From positions 1 through 45,313 of the forward strand of contig CAJTTC010000015.1 in the NCBI GenBank assembly GCA_910579295.1: DNA of 45,313 nt. The letters are read 5' to 3'. The stretch is from an uncultured Christensenella sp. (GTDB lineage: Bacteria > Bacillota_A > Clostridia > Christensenellales > Borkfalkiaceae). The notes under the pieces were generated by a model. It had not been told where the DNA came from, made no database searches, and saw nothing but the letters and a program-made list of their open reading frames with translations. Positions within the stretch are counted from its first letter, which is position 1; every line of letters begins with the position of its first letter. Below are positions 34,868 to 42,828 of the stretch, one piece after another. A program made the translations under genes and the position numbers.

Positions 34868-35812
34868 TCAGCATGACGGCGAGGTAAATAGATTCTTCGG
34901 CTCCTCGTCAGGCAAGTATCGCCCATTTACTGCGAGGGCTTTGCGTAGAGCCTCGCGGAAGGTTACGCCGTTGTTCGTGTAGTTCATTACCATATCGTAA
35001 GCCTTCGGGTGATTATCGAGGAGAATAGAGAACCGGCGGTCGTCTGCGAACTGTGCGCCGAATCCGCAACCCATGCAGCCGGTGCGCGCTGCGCCTTTGT
35101 GGTATATTTCGGCAATATCCAGCCGCTGCTCCTCGATATATTGCCACACGTCTGCCTCCGTCCATATTGACAACGGTCGGGAAGCAGCTTTCTCTCCGAA
35201 CACATTACAACCGCCAGCCTTGATATATTGGCCTTTTCGTAGGTCGCTTTCGTCCGCCATTACTCCAATAATTGGGCGACGTCCGGTTATCTTCTCGAAC
35301 TTATGAAACGGGCGTTTCTTCAGTATATCGCAACACTGCGATGATGTTTCGTAAGGTTCTGTTAATAGGTATCGCCATTTCTTAGCCAGACAGAAAAAGC
35401 CGGTTCCCATAATGATAGACGCGGTTACGGTGTTCGGGTTGAATCTTACTTTGTGAACCTTTTGTGCGGTTTCTTTTCCGACAAGAGGAAAGCCGTATTT
35501 CGCCCAGACTTGGCGCGGTGTAATCTCCGGCCTTATGACTTGTATATTTGCGCCCTTCTTCGCTTGTTCTCTGACGAATTGTATTATTTCGGGGTATTCG
35601 TTGCCGGTAGAGCAAAACACCGCCAGAATGTCAGGATAAAGAACTCGGCAAAGGTGTAATAAAACCGTGCTATCCTTACCGCCGGAAAATGAGCAATACA
35701 CTTTGTCAATACCGCCCATACGGGAAATAAACACGTCGATAGTAGCGAGAGCGTGGTCGACTTTTTGCGCAAGCGTCCACGCCTGACGCTCTTTAAGTAT
35801 ATCGGTTGTCAT
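34868..35812 (-). CDS. PAPS reductase-like / PP-loop ATP pyrophosphatase
   Basis: A 314-residue protein of the adenine nucleotide alpha hydrolase superfamily. The PP-loop SFSGGKDSTVLLHLC lies near residue 45. Cys-containing segments follow (TSSQCCDILKKRPFHKFEK) and a C-terminal ARTGCMGCGFGAQF motif that could bind metal or an Fe-S cluster. PLSIWTEADVWQYIEE is typical of the family. Phage members are common and are suspected of roles in DNA modification or sulfur transfer; DndC of the phosphorothioation system is a relative. Its start overlaps the stop of the cytosine methyltransferase (ATGA), so the two are translationally coupled. Confidence 0.85.
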   Translation of the reverse strand: MTTDILKERQAWTLAQKVDHALATIDVFISRMGGIDKVYCSFSGGKDSTVLLHLCRVLYPDILAVFCSTGNEYPEIIQFVREQAKKGANIQVIRPEITPRQVWAKYGFPLVGKETAQKVHKVRFNPNTVTASIIMGTGFFCLAKKWRYLLTEPYETSSQCCDILKKRPFHKFEKITGRRPIIGVMADESDLRKGQYIKAGGCNVFGEKAASRPLSIWTEADVWQYIEEQRLDIAEIYHKGAARTGCMGCGFGAQFADDRRFSILLDNHPKAYDMVMNYTNNGVTFREALRKALAVNGRYLPDEEPKNLFTSPSC

Positions 35813-36540
35813 TGGATAAATAGGTTTTTGAAAATGCGGTAAAGGAGTTCGACAACGATAGAATTGCCGGCGAGTTTGCGTTGTTGGGTCGTTGATAATC
35901 CGGCGGCTTGAATCGCGTCGATATAGATGTCCGGCAAGTCCATGAGGCGGAACAGTTCGCGCGGTGTGAATTTACGTATGAGGTAGCCGACGCAAATCAA
36001 ATTGTTATCGGTATAAGCCGAGGCGGTGACAGCCGGGGCAATATCGAGGACGTTCCCACGGGCGAAACCGTGCGGTAGCTGTATAACAGTGGGTTCAACA
36101 ATAAATTCAGCCGTTGAACCTGTGTAACGTCTGTTTGAGCTGCATACTGTTCCGGCTACGTCTTTGAGGTGGCGAGCTACCACCACGCCTTTGTTGTCGC
36201 GCGTGTAGCCTAATACTTTAGGTTCTGCGAGAAGGCTATCCTTGTCAACTGTTGTTATACAATTCGACACCGAACCGCCTAACTCCAGCCTTTGAACGGT
36301 TGGAATCCCGGAACGGCGGTCGCCGGGGTTGTCCGGGTTTCTCCCTCGATAGGCACACGCGACAGGCTCGGCGAGGTAGGTATCAGTCGGACGACTGCCG
36401 CAAAGCGTAGTAACGGCGCAAGAAATACCGTCGGCCGTCTTGAAACTCGTAGAGAATCCGCACCCTTCAGACTGTTTGCGTTCGTTGTGGTTGATAATCA
36501 TGTGTAATTGCTTTTCGTTTAGATACCATGAATCAGCCAC
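35809..36540 (-). CDS. C5-cytosine methyltransferase, C-terminal part (separate frame)
   Basis: A 243-residue frame that completes the methyltransferase started at 37208. Its first ATG at 36540 is probably not a real start, because the same frame is open back to the G run at 36610-36616 and encodes EFPQPSETLTRRLIHVLEEN, the usual family segment after motif VIII. The C-terminal end has IRKFTPRELFRLMDLPD and TTQQRKLAGNSIVV, that is motifs IX and X. The middle contains the variable target-recognition region. The piece alone lacks AdoMet-binding and catalytic motifs. Confidence 0.75.
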   Translation of the reverse strand: MADSWYLNEKQLHMIINHNERKQSEGCGFSTSFKTADGISCAVTTLCGSRPTDTYLAEPVACAYRGRNPDNPGDRRSGIPTVQRLELGGSVSNCITTVDKDSLLAEPKVLGYTRDNKGVVVARHLKDVAGTVCSSNRRYTGSTAEFIVEPTVIQLPHGFARGNVLDIAPAVTASAYTDNNLICVGYLIRKFTPRELFRLMDLPDIYIDAIQAAGLSTTQQRKLAGNSIVVELLYRIFKNLFIQ

Positions 36541-36572
36541 ATTTTCTTCGAGAACGTGGATTAACCTCCGCG

Positions 36573-37208
36573 TCAGGGTTTCGGAAGGCTGCGGAAATTC
36601 GTAACTTTGCCCCCCCAGATACTTACCATAAAAACACGCTCACGATTCTGCGGAACGCCGAAATTCTTCGCGTTGAGAATAGCCCAGTAATTGGAATATC
36701 CGAGGGCTTCGAGTGTGTCGCGCCAGCGTTTGAAATTATCTTTGTGCTTCTTGAAGGTCAACGCCTTGACATTCTCCATAAGTAGGAATTTAGGACGTTT
36801 CACCTCGATAGCTCTCGCACACTCCCAAAGTAATGAGGAACGCGAACCGCTGCCCTCATCAAAACCTCTTTGTTTCCCTGCTGTGCTTATGTCTTGGCAC
36901 GGGAACGAATAGGTAAATAAATCGAAATCCGGCACCTCTGCCCATTCTATCTTGGTAATATCTCCAAAGTTTGGGTATTTGGCGAGGAGTTCCGGCGACG
37001 GCTCGTATTTCTCCAGATTTAGCCGGTCGATACTATGCCCTTGCAAACGGGCGTCACGAGCTGCGTAGTATGCCAGGACCGCGAAACGGTCTATTTCGGA
37101 GAATCCAGCCACCTCGTAATCGAATCCGGGATAATCCTCCTTCAGACGCTGGAGGGCTATCGACTGACTGCCGTAACCGGCAAACGCCTCGAATATTCTT
37201 ATTTTCAT
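36573..37208 (-). CDS. C5-cytosine methyltransferase, N-terminal part (frameshifted)
   Basis: A 211-residue frame with the Dcm-type catalytic half: motif I (FEAFAGYGSQSIALQ) at the N-terminus, motif IV with the catalytic Cys (SYSFPCQDIST) near residue 100, motif VI (LLMENVKALTF), and motif VIII (NFGVPQNRERVFMVSI). It stops early, 11 codons after a run of seven G (C at 36610-36616 on the plus strand). One extra G, or a -1 ribosomal slip there, would join it to 35809-36540 and give a normal full-length enzyme. As written it lacks motifs IX-X. It starts 12 bp after the primase start side of the operon. Confidence 0.82.
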   Translation of the reverse strand: MKIRIFEAFAGYGSQSIALQRLKEDYPGFDYEVAGFSEIDRFAVLAYYAARDARLQGHSIDRLNLEKYEPSPELLAKYPNFGDITKIEWAEVPDFDLFTYSFPCQDISTAGKQRGFDEGSGSRSSLLWECARAIEVKRPKFLLMENVKALTFKKHKDNFKRWRDTLEALGYSNYWAILNAKNFGVPQNRERVFMVSIWGGKVTNFRSLPKP

Positions 37209-37220
37209 AACTGTAACGGT

Positions 37221-40139
37221 TTAGAAGGGCATTTCCTGCTGGGTTGGAGGGGGCGGCGGGGGATTCTTCAGACGCTCGGCCTCTTTCTTGGTGCGGAGAT
37301 AAATCATTTCTTTCTGTACCTTCTTGTGTGTTATCGGGTCCTCGATACGGCGCATTATTCGCGAACCTGAATTGTGTAGTTCTTCAGGATTGAGGCAGTC
37401 GATATAATCACAAGTAAAGCAGAATCCCTTCAGCGATTTTGTAAATTTCTGCATGGTGATTTTAGACACGCCGGAGAATCGTTTGTAAGCCTCGAAAGCA
37501 TCTTCCCTCACGATTTCGCGGTTAAGATTATCACCGCACCCGTTTTCATCAACAGAGAAATAACCTTCGGCCCACTCGCGGAAATTGTCGGACATATCCC
37601 GGAGATACTTACGGAATATGATATTACCCATCTGCGGCTCGATTTTGACTTGCAACGGAGCGACGGAAAGATAAAATTTCACGCACTGGAGTACAAAATT
37701 TATATCCGCCTCCCACTCGGCTTCGGTGTATGCGCTGCCGAACAGGTCTTTGTTAAAGTCCGTGCGAATCTGACGGGTTTCGAGATAGTCGTTATCTTCT
37801 GTTCTTTGGTGGTAGTAGTCGGAGAATACGACGAACAGCATACGGCCAACACTTGAACCGTCGAACTCCTTCGGGACGTAGTTCGTAGTAAAGGCGAATT
37901 TCGGCGCGTCTTGAAACGTCAGTGTGTAGGCTGAAACATTCTTTGTGTTAATCGTGATGTCCGACGTGATATTATCGTAAAACTGTTTGAACGGTAAATA
38001 TTCGTCGCAATCGTCAACAACAACGATTCCGAGATGTTTGCTTACTTGCTCGAAAGCAAATTGATTCTCCAGTAATTTAGGGTTACGCCCAGACAGCTTC
38101 AGCCAGCGCGTGAAATTCGAGAGGGCGCGGAACATGAAGGATTTGCCGGAACGTCCGTTACACTGGTCGTTCTCGCCCACTACGTTATCCATGACGAACG
38201 GGGCCCACGCTCTCGACTCTGACTTGTAACGGTGCATCATAAACCCGATTGTAAAAATCTTGTTGATAAGACACTGTTTTTGCTCCTGAATCTCTGCGGC
38301 GGTCAACGCCGGGCCGGCGATGTCAAACTTATGAGCTGCGAGATACGCCGCCCCTTCTTCCGGCGACATAGCGTTAACTTGCTCCTCCAACTCCTTGCGC
38401 CAATAAATACGGGAGGAGTTAATCAGGTATTTGAAATAATTCGAGGTTTGATTTTCGGCCACCTCGATGTCGAAATCTTCGCTTTCGTATTGCCCTTCGG
38501 GGTGGGTAATCGTGAACATATCAGGAAGGAATTTAATGTTATGGTTGATAACATTCTCCTCCCAGACATAACGACCGGCAGAGGCGGCGCGGTTGTCGTG
38601 CTTGATAATCTCGCGCCCTGTAACCTCGACGGTAAATTTCGGGAAATAAAAGAACTGTGAACGCTCGGTGTAGTTGGTGAAATCCGGGTCAATTTCTCGA
38701 AGGGCTTCGAGGTATTGAGCCGACAACTTGGAATCTTGCAATATCTGGTTGCGCAGTTCGCGCTCTTGTTTGCTGTCTATTGCCCAGTTTAGAACAAATT
38801 CGCGTATCTCCTTGGGCGTAACGAGCTTCACGATATTGCCTTGAATCCTCACGAACTGCGTACCCGGTGCGTGTTTGTCGCGAAGGGTGTAGAATCCGTT
38901 CAACATTAAAAATTCGTGCAGACATGAAATGTCTATCGAATATTTTTTCTTCTTGGTTTTCTCGTTCCATGATTCAACCCAGAACCTTGCGGGTGTAGCG
39001 AGGTTCAGAAGGCCGCGAAAATCGCCCTTGCTGCTCCATATCTCCATCCAATCTCGGAAATCCTTACGGGGTTTCCCTCGGTTGTCGCGGTATGAGGACA
39101 GTTTTTCGGGTAGCCAAATGGTGTGTATGTCGATAAAGCGTAAAGCGAGTTCCGTACCTTTCAGGCGACCGGTTGCGTCGATGTCAGGTATATTATAGAC
39201 AGTTTCGACATATTTCGTTATCTGGTTCCACTCCTCTTGGCTTACTTGATAAGTTTCGGAATTGAACCACAAAGGGTAGTAACCGAGAGAGCGGACACAA
39301 ACCGCGTCGCGTTCGCCGGAGCAAATGATCGCTTCGGGTAATTTTTGTTCTCGGTAGGGCTTGTGCTCGTTTGCAGGGTCGGCGGTCCACTTTGCTTCCT
39401 CGGTATCGTTGTACGCTCTCCATGCTGCGGCAAGCTCAAACAAACCATTAATGTAGCTTTGTGGTTTCTTCCCGGCTGGCTGGTATTGGAAACGCCACTG
39501 TTTCTCCGGGTTCAGAGGCTCGTAAATCTTATAAAAGCAATCACGATTACCCTTTGAATCAGTAAACCAACATTCGCGGATAAAAATCGGGTAGTTCTCG
39601 TTTGAGTATTTATAAACAGCCTCGCGGTTCCTGACTGTAACGACATGGTTAGCCCGGTACCAGTGGAGAGCCTTCAGTGTGTCAGGAGTGACACGCGGCC
39701 CCATAATCTCGCACTCCTTTGCCGTAAACTCTTGGTTAATATCCTTATCCCATGAACCCTCCGTTTGTTCCACTGTGGCCGGTTGACGGCGAACGTCCGG
39801 CCGGTTGACGGAACGATTTATTTCATCGGTAATATTAAAGATAGCCGAAAGGTCGAGGATAGCTTCACGGAAGGTTAACCCGGTTTGCTTCATGTGTATG
39901 GAAATAGGGCTTTCGGCTCTGCCTTCGTCGCCGAAATCTGTCATTTTCCAGACTTGCGCCCCATCCTTGGCTTTCATTAGTTTGACCCTTGCGCTCGGAG
40001 TGCGCTCGTCGGGTCTTGCCTTGAACGACCTGTTAGTCCTTGCAGCTTCGGGAGCGTCGGGGTAATGCAGCGCAATGATACGGAGGCCGTCGTCTGTTGC
40101 GGCGTATAACTGTTCAGGTGTTACCATATCATGTGACAA
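37221..40139 (-). CDS. Primase-helicase (toprim-like plus SF3-type ATPase)
   Basis: A 972-residue replication protein. The N-terminal 130 residues read like a DnaG-like or CHC2-type region without an obvious zinc ribbon. A toprim-like segment follows (PEAIICSGERDAVCVRSLGY, about residues 285-305, with the D-x-D-like IPDIDATGR after it). The ATPase domain (about 645-800) has Walker A NGRSGKSFMF and Walker B GIVVVDDCDEYLPF. Then come KFAFTTNYVPKEFDG and SVGRMLFVVFSDYYH, matching SF3 helicase B' and sensor regions. The Pro-rich tail (PPPPPPTQQEMPF) could bind a partner. It primes and unwinds phage DNA and heads the operon with methyltransferase and PAPS-reductase-like genes. Confidence 0.85.
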   Translation of the reverse strand: MSHDMVTPEQLYAATDDGLRIIALHYPDAPEAARTNRSFKARPDERTPSARVKLMKAKDGAQVWKMTDFGDEGRAESPISIHMKQTGLTFREAILDLSAIFNITDEINRSVNRPDVRRQPATVEQTEGSWDKDINQEFTAKECEIMGPRVTPDTLKALHWYRANHVVTVRNREAVYKYSNENYPIFIRECWFTDSKGNRDCFYKIYEPLNPEKQWRFQYQPAGKKPQSYINGLFELAAAWRAYNDTEEAKWTADPANEHKPYREQKLPEAIICSGERDAVCVRSLGYYPLWFNSETYQVSQEEWNQITKYVETVYNIPDIDATGRLKGTELALRFIDIHTIWLPEKLSSYRDNRGKPRKDFRDWMEIWSSKGDFRGLLNLATPARFWVESWNEKTKKKKYSIDISCLHEFLMLNGFYTLRDKHAPGTQFVRIQGNIVKLVTPKEIREFVLNWAIDSKQERELRNQILQDSKLSAQYLEALREIDPDFTNYTERSQFFYFPKFTVEVTGREIIKHDNRAASAGRYVWEENVINHNIKFLPDMFTITHPEGQYESEDFDIEVAENQTSNYFKYLINSSRIYWRKELEEQVNAMSPEEGAAYLAAHKFDIAGPALTAAEIQEQKQCLINKIFTIGFMMHRYKSESRAWAPFVMDNVVGENDQCNGRSGKSFMFRALSNFTRWLKLSGRNPKLLENQFAFEQVSKHLGIVVVDDCDEYLPFKQFYDNITSDITINTKNVSAYTLTFQDAPKFAFTTNYVPKEFDGSSVGRMLFVVFSDYYHQRTEDNDYLETRQIRTDFNKDLFGSAYTEAEWEADINFVLQCVKFYLSVAPLQVKIEPQMGNIIFRKYLRDMSDNFREWAEGYFSVDENGCGDNLNREIVREDAFEAYKRFSGVSKITMQKFTKSLKGFCFTCDYIDCLNPEELHNSGSRIMRRIEDPITHKKVQKEMIYLRTKKEAERLKNPPPPPPTQQEMPF

Positions 40140-40256
40140 GTTACATAATTACAAAAATTTAGGGCGATTTCTACCCCCCCCATTTTTCGAGATTGAGGGG
40201 TAACGGTCTTGCAAAGTGACGAATAAACCGAAAGAGGGGGAAGGACGCACACGGTA

Positions 40257-40436
40257 TTATTTTTCATCGCTGAATAAATTTAGTTGAATCCCATAACCGA
40301 AAGCCTTCAGCCGTTCCTCCACGCGGGCGGAACGATTCGCCTCCGGCGTTGTGACTACTCGCTCCGTTTTACTGAAACGGTAGCCACGTCGACGGGCATA
40401 ATAGCGTAAATCATACAGCGTTTTAGGGTCGCGCAT
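40257..40436 (-). CDS. Small basic hypothetical protein
   Basis: With the start at 40436 (MRDPKTLYDLRYYARRRGYR) it has 59 residues; a longer version would start at 40481 inside the neighbour. It is very basic at the N-terminus and ends FGYGIQLNLFSDEK. It overlaps the upstream small gene by 14 nt and lies upstream of the primase gene after a 117-bp gap. Function unknown; a nucleic-acid-binding peptide is possible. Confidence 0.5.
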   Translation of the reverse strand: MRDPKTLYDLRYYARRRGYRFSKTERVVTTPEANRSARVEERLKAFGYGIQLNLFSDEK

Positions 40437-40704
40437 TTGAAACGGTCGTATCAGTGTCGTACACGCGAGTAATAGCGTCACAAACCTCGGCTATAAGGTC
40501 GGAAACGGAGAGGTCGTGGGTGATACCGATACAACCGAAACCGTCGTCATTCTTCTGGACGTTGTGGACGTGTATGTCGCCGGCTTCATTAAGCACGTCG
40601 GCGAGGCCAACCGGTAAGCACTTTTCGGATATTACGAGAGCGGCACGATGTTCGCCGGCATGGAGTTCTGCGGAGTGCTGTCCGAAGGTGATAATTTTTT
40701 TCAT
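40423..40704 (-). CDS. Small hypothetical early protein
   Basis: A 93-residue protein, MKKIITFGQHSAELHAGEHR at the N-terminus, with a mixed beta/alpha fold likely (AALVISEKCLPVGLADVLNE; LIAEVCDAITRVYDTDTTV). No motif recognised. It lies between the early regulator-like gene (24-bp gap) and the small basic gene, in the early leftward operon. Confidence 0.55.
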   Translation of the reverse strand: MKKIITFGQHSAELHAGEHRAALVISEKCLPVGLADVLNEAGDIHVHNVQKNDDGFGCIGITHDLSVSDLIAEVCDAITRVYDTDTTVSNARP

Positions 40705-40728
40705 ATTTCGAGCGGGGTTATATGGTTA

Positions 40729-41019
40729 TTAAATAGCCGTGCCGGAGGCGTGGCCGCTTACGCCTTCGGTCAATTCCTCCGGCTTGGCTATCGTGAATAT
40801 TTCCTTACCTGAAACCTGAAGGGTATAGGCGTTTATTAGTTTCTTTGCCGAGTTTGGCACTTTGCAACGCCCGTATATCCAGTTCAGTATTTTGCTTCTG
40901 CTTTCGGCACAAGCGACAACCAAACCGGCTTTATGCTTGTTGTAGTCTGCGCGGGGGAGAGAATCCAGCCAACCGCGCAAAATATTAGAGTCCGTAAGGT
41001 CTTTAATTTGATTCTTCAT
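40729..41019 (-). CDS. Early regulator-like protein (Cro/antirepressor position)
   Basis: With the start at 41019 (MKNQIKDLTDSNILRGWLDS), 37 nt past a perfect -7 box, it has 96 residues. The middle contains ARTDY-like basic text and AESRSKILNWIYGRCKVPNSA, which could be a helix-turn-helix (a sequence of helix, tight turn, basic helix). It is divergent from the HTH regulator at 41125, the typical place for a Cro-like switch protein. The family is not recognised, so the role is inferred from position. Confidence 0.55.
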   Translation of the reverse strand: MKNQIKDLTDSNILRGWLDSLPRADYNKHKAGLVVACAESRSKILNWIYGRCKVPNSAKKLINAYTLQVSGKEIFTIAKPEELTEGVSGHASGTAI

Positions 41020-41055
41020 TTGTAGAACTGAAATATTTTTGTTAATTTTACTCTG

Positions 41056-41063
41056 CAAATGTA
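41056..41063 (-). promoter_or_regulatory. Early leftward -7 box (TACATTTG)
   Basis: On the minus strand the octamer is TACATTTG, an exact TAnnTTTG match, 36 nt upstream of the start at 41019. It lies in the 105-bp divergent region between the two regulators, the likely lysis/lysogeny switch. No equally good -7 box was seen for the rightward gene. Confidence 0.6.
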
Positions 41064-41124
41064 GTAATAAATCCCATTAGTCAGGTAAATAATCCCTGTT
41101 AAAAATTGTAAAATATTAAATCCG

Positions 41125-41427
41125 ATGGCTAATCTTCTTTTAATCAGAGATTTGTGTGAGCGCAAGAAAATGACTATTCGAGAGCTGTCGCAACGAATAG
41201 GCCGCGATGAAAGCTCCATACAGAGCGCAATCCGACGCGGTTCGACCAACTCGACAACAATAGAGCTAATCGCCAAAGAATTAGGCGTGTCGGCTGGTAT
41301 CTTCTTCGACGGATTCGCCGCCGACGAATCCGTCGCACTCCGCCGCGAGGTGGCTCACCTGAAGGAACTACTGAAGGAAAAAGAGCGGACAATCGAAATA
41401 CTAATGAGCGACCGTAAAGCAAAATAA
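41125..41427 (+). CDS. XRE-type HTH regulator with C-terminal coiled coil (repressor candidate)
   Basis: A 100-residue protein on the plus strand. Residues about 1-55 are an XRE-type HTH (LIRDLCERKKMTIRELSQRI; DESSIQSAIRRGSTNSTTIE). The last 35 residues form a short coiled coil (RREVAHLKELLKEKERTIEI), likely for dimerisation. It is divergent from the leftward early gene and upstream of the integrase, so it is the best candidate for the lysogeny repressor. It is shorter than lambda CI and has no peptidase domain, so induction would need another route. Confidence 0.82.
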   Translation: MANLLLIRDLCERKKMTIRELSQRIGRDESSIQSAIRRGSTNSTTIELIAKELGVSAGIFFDGFAADESVALRREVAHLKELLKEKERTIEILMSDRKAK

Positions 41428-41437
41428 ACCCCTCAAA

Positions 41438-41668
41438 GTCGGCACAATGTCGGCACAATAGGGTATTAAACTACTGACGAGCAGTAACCGCGTTGTGCCT
41501 GGTGGGCACCACGAAAAAACTCGACTTCGGTCGGGTTTTTTGCTTATATAGCAGATTATCAGCGGATTACTTACGCCCCGTCGGTAGTCAATTTTCAAAC
41601 AATGTCGGCACAAATGTAGGCTCAAAATCAGAGCGTTACAAAAAATGTCGTCACAAAAGTTGGCACAC
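41438..41668 (+). repeat. GTCGGCACAA direct repeats, candidate attP arm sites
   Basis: The 246-bp gap before the integrase contains direct repeats: GTCGGCACAAT at 41438-41448 and again in tandem at 41449-41459, GTCGGCACAA at 41604-41613, and degenerate copies at 41647-41656 (GTCGTCACAA) and 41659-41668 (GTTGGCACAC). Two sites on one side and three on the other flank a middle region with a terminator hairpin. This is how arm-type integrase sites flank an attachment core. The core itself cannot be fixed without the host junctions. Confidence 0.6.
41514..41541 (+). terminator. Bidirectional intrinsic terminator
   Basis: A7-bp stem (41519-41525 with 41530-41536, one G-T pair) closed by a TTCG tetraloop, flanked by A6 on the left and T6 on the right. 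It terminates the regulator transcript before the integrase and works from both sides. It lies in the candidate attP and may be derived from a host gene end. Confidence 0.75.
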
Positions 41669-41673
41669 CCAAA

Positions 41674-42828
41674 ATGGCGAAAGTAACAATCAAGCGGCGA
41701 AATGAGAGCGAAAGAGCGGACGGCCGCGCCGCTCTGTATGCGGTGTTAAACATCGAGCGTATAAAAATCCGCCTCCCTCTGGATATAGCGGTAACGGGTG
41801 CGGAATGGGACCCGGTAACGGAGAGAATCAAGGGGCGCGGTCAGGAGGTAAAAGATAAGAACCTTATAATTTCCAACACGAAAGCGAAAATCTCGGACAT
41901 ACTCGTCCGGGCGAGGCTCACGGGCGAAACACTCACGAAAGACAGTTTTCTCGCGCTCTACCGTCGTCCGGGTGAAACGATGAATTTTCTTGAATACGCC
42001 TTCCGGCACCTCGACGAGCTGCGCACGGCCATGCAGCCCGAAACAATCCGGCACCACAAAGCGGCGTTAACGAAACTCCAGCACTATAACCCACGGCTCC
42101 AGATAGCCGAGATAACGCCCGAATGGCTGCGCGTATATGCCGCCCACCTCCGAGATAAGCACAATAACAACGCCGGAACAATACGCAAAAATATGTGCGT
42201 TATCCGTATGCACTATTATGCGGCTATGAGAGCCGGGAAAGTGAAGGTTAACCCGTTCGAGGTGTATCGGGTTCCGGCCGCCGACCCTGCTGTTATATTT
42301 CTTACCGAACAGGAATTAAACAAACTGACAAGCCTCTATCGCTCCGCCATTCTTGACGAAGGAGAACAGGACGTGCTTCGCTTCTTCCTGTTTATGACAT
42401 TCACGGCCATGCACATATCCGACGCCAGAGCGTTGCAGATAGAGCAGATAAGCGGCGGCGAAATCCATTACCAGAGAATCAAGACACGCACGCGCGTAAA
42501 TATGCCGCTATCGCGTCCGGCGGCTGAATTGGCCGAATACTACCGCGACGGACGGTATCGTGGCAATCTGTTCAGGAAATTGCCGACGGACCAGGCGTTC
42601 AACAGAATAATAAAAAGAATCTGTAAACGTGAAGGTATCGAAAAAGCGGTCAGCGCGAAAGCTGCCCGGCACACCTTCGCCACCCTTTACTACAAAAAGA
42701 ACTCCGGCGACCTTGGCACTCTTTCAAAACTCTTGGGGCATACCTCGGTAACAACCACCATGATATACGCCCACATAATGAAAGAAAACCGCGTCGCCGG
42801 GGTGTCTGCCTTCGACGATATGTTATAA
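41674..42828 (+). CDS. int: Tyrosine integrase
   Basis: A 384-residue site-specific recombinase that inserts and excises the phage. The N-terminal region (KVTIKRRNESERADGRAALY) is the arm-binding type of Bacteroidetes integrases. A SAM-like core-binding domain follows (about 100-195, ETIRHHKAALTKLQHYNPRL). The catalytic domain (about 210-375) has AARHTFATLYYKKN, LGHTSVTTTMIYAH and the Tyr nucleophile at the end. At the position of catalytic Arg I the text reads TAMHISDARAL, so His 247 stands where most members have Arg, and HxxR reads KAAR. Related Bacteroides recombinases (IntDOT) also depart from the standard set. Confidence 0.93.
   Translation: MAKVTIKRRNESERADGRAALYAVLNIERIKIRLPLDIAVTGAEWDPVTERIKGRGQEVKDKNLIISNTKAKISDILVRARLTGETLTKDSFLALYRRPGETMNFLEYAFRHLDELRTAMQPETIRHHKAALTKLQHYNPRLQIAEITPEWLRVYAAHLRDKHNNNAGTIRKNMCVIRMHYYAAMRAGKVKVNPFEVYRVPAADPAVIFLTEQELNKLTSLYRSAILDEGEQDVLRFFLFMTFTAMHISDARALQIEQISGGEIHYQRIKTRTRVNMPLSRPAAELAEYYRDGRYRGNLFRKLPTDQAFNRIIKRICKREGIEKAVSAKAARHTFATLYYKKNSGDLGTLSKLLGHTSVTTTMIYAHIMKENRVAGVSAFDDML

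Noticed and set aside
36528..36785. Plus-strand frames inside the methyltransferase region
   Set aside because: Shadows of the minus-strand methyltransferase; they show no family motif.
40174..40181. C8 homopolymer upstream of the primase gene as a phase-variable switch
   Set aside because: It is intergenic, not between promoter elements I can identify, so an effect cannot be supported.
41493..41545. Possible tRNA 3' end in the candidate attP
   Set aside because: GTGCC..GGCAC and a terminator are present but no T-arm (GGTTCGAATCC-like) or CCA-bearing acceptor was found.
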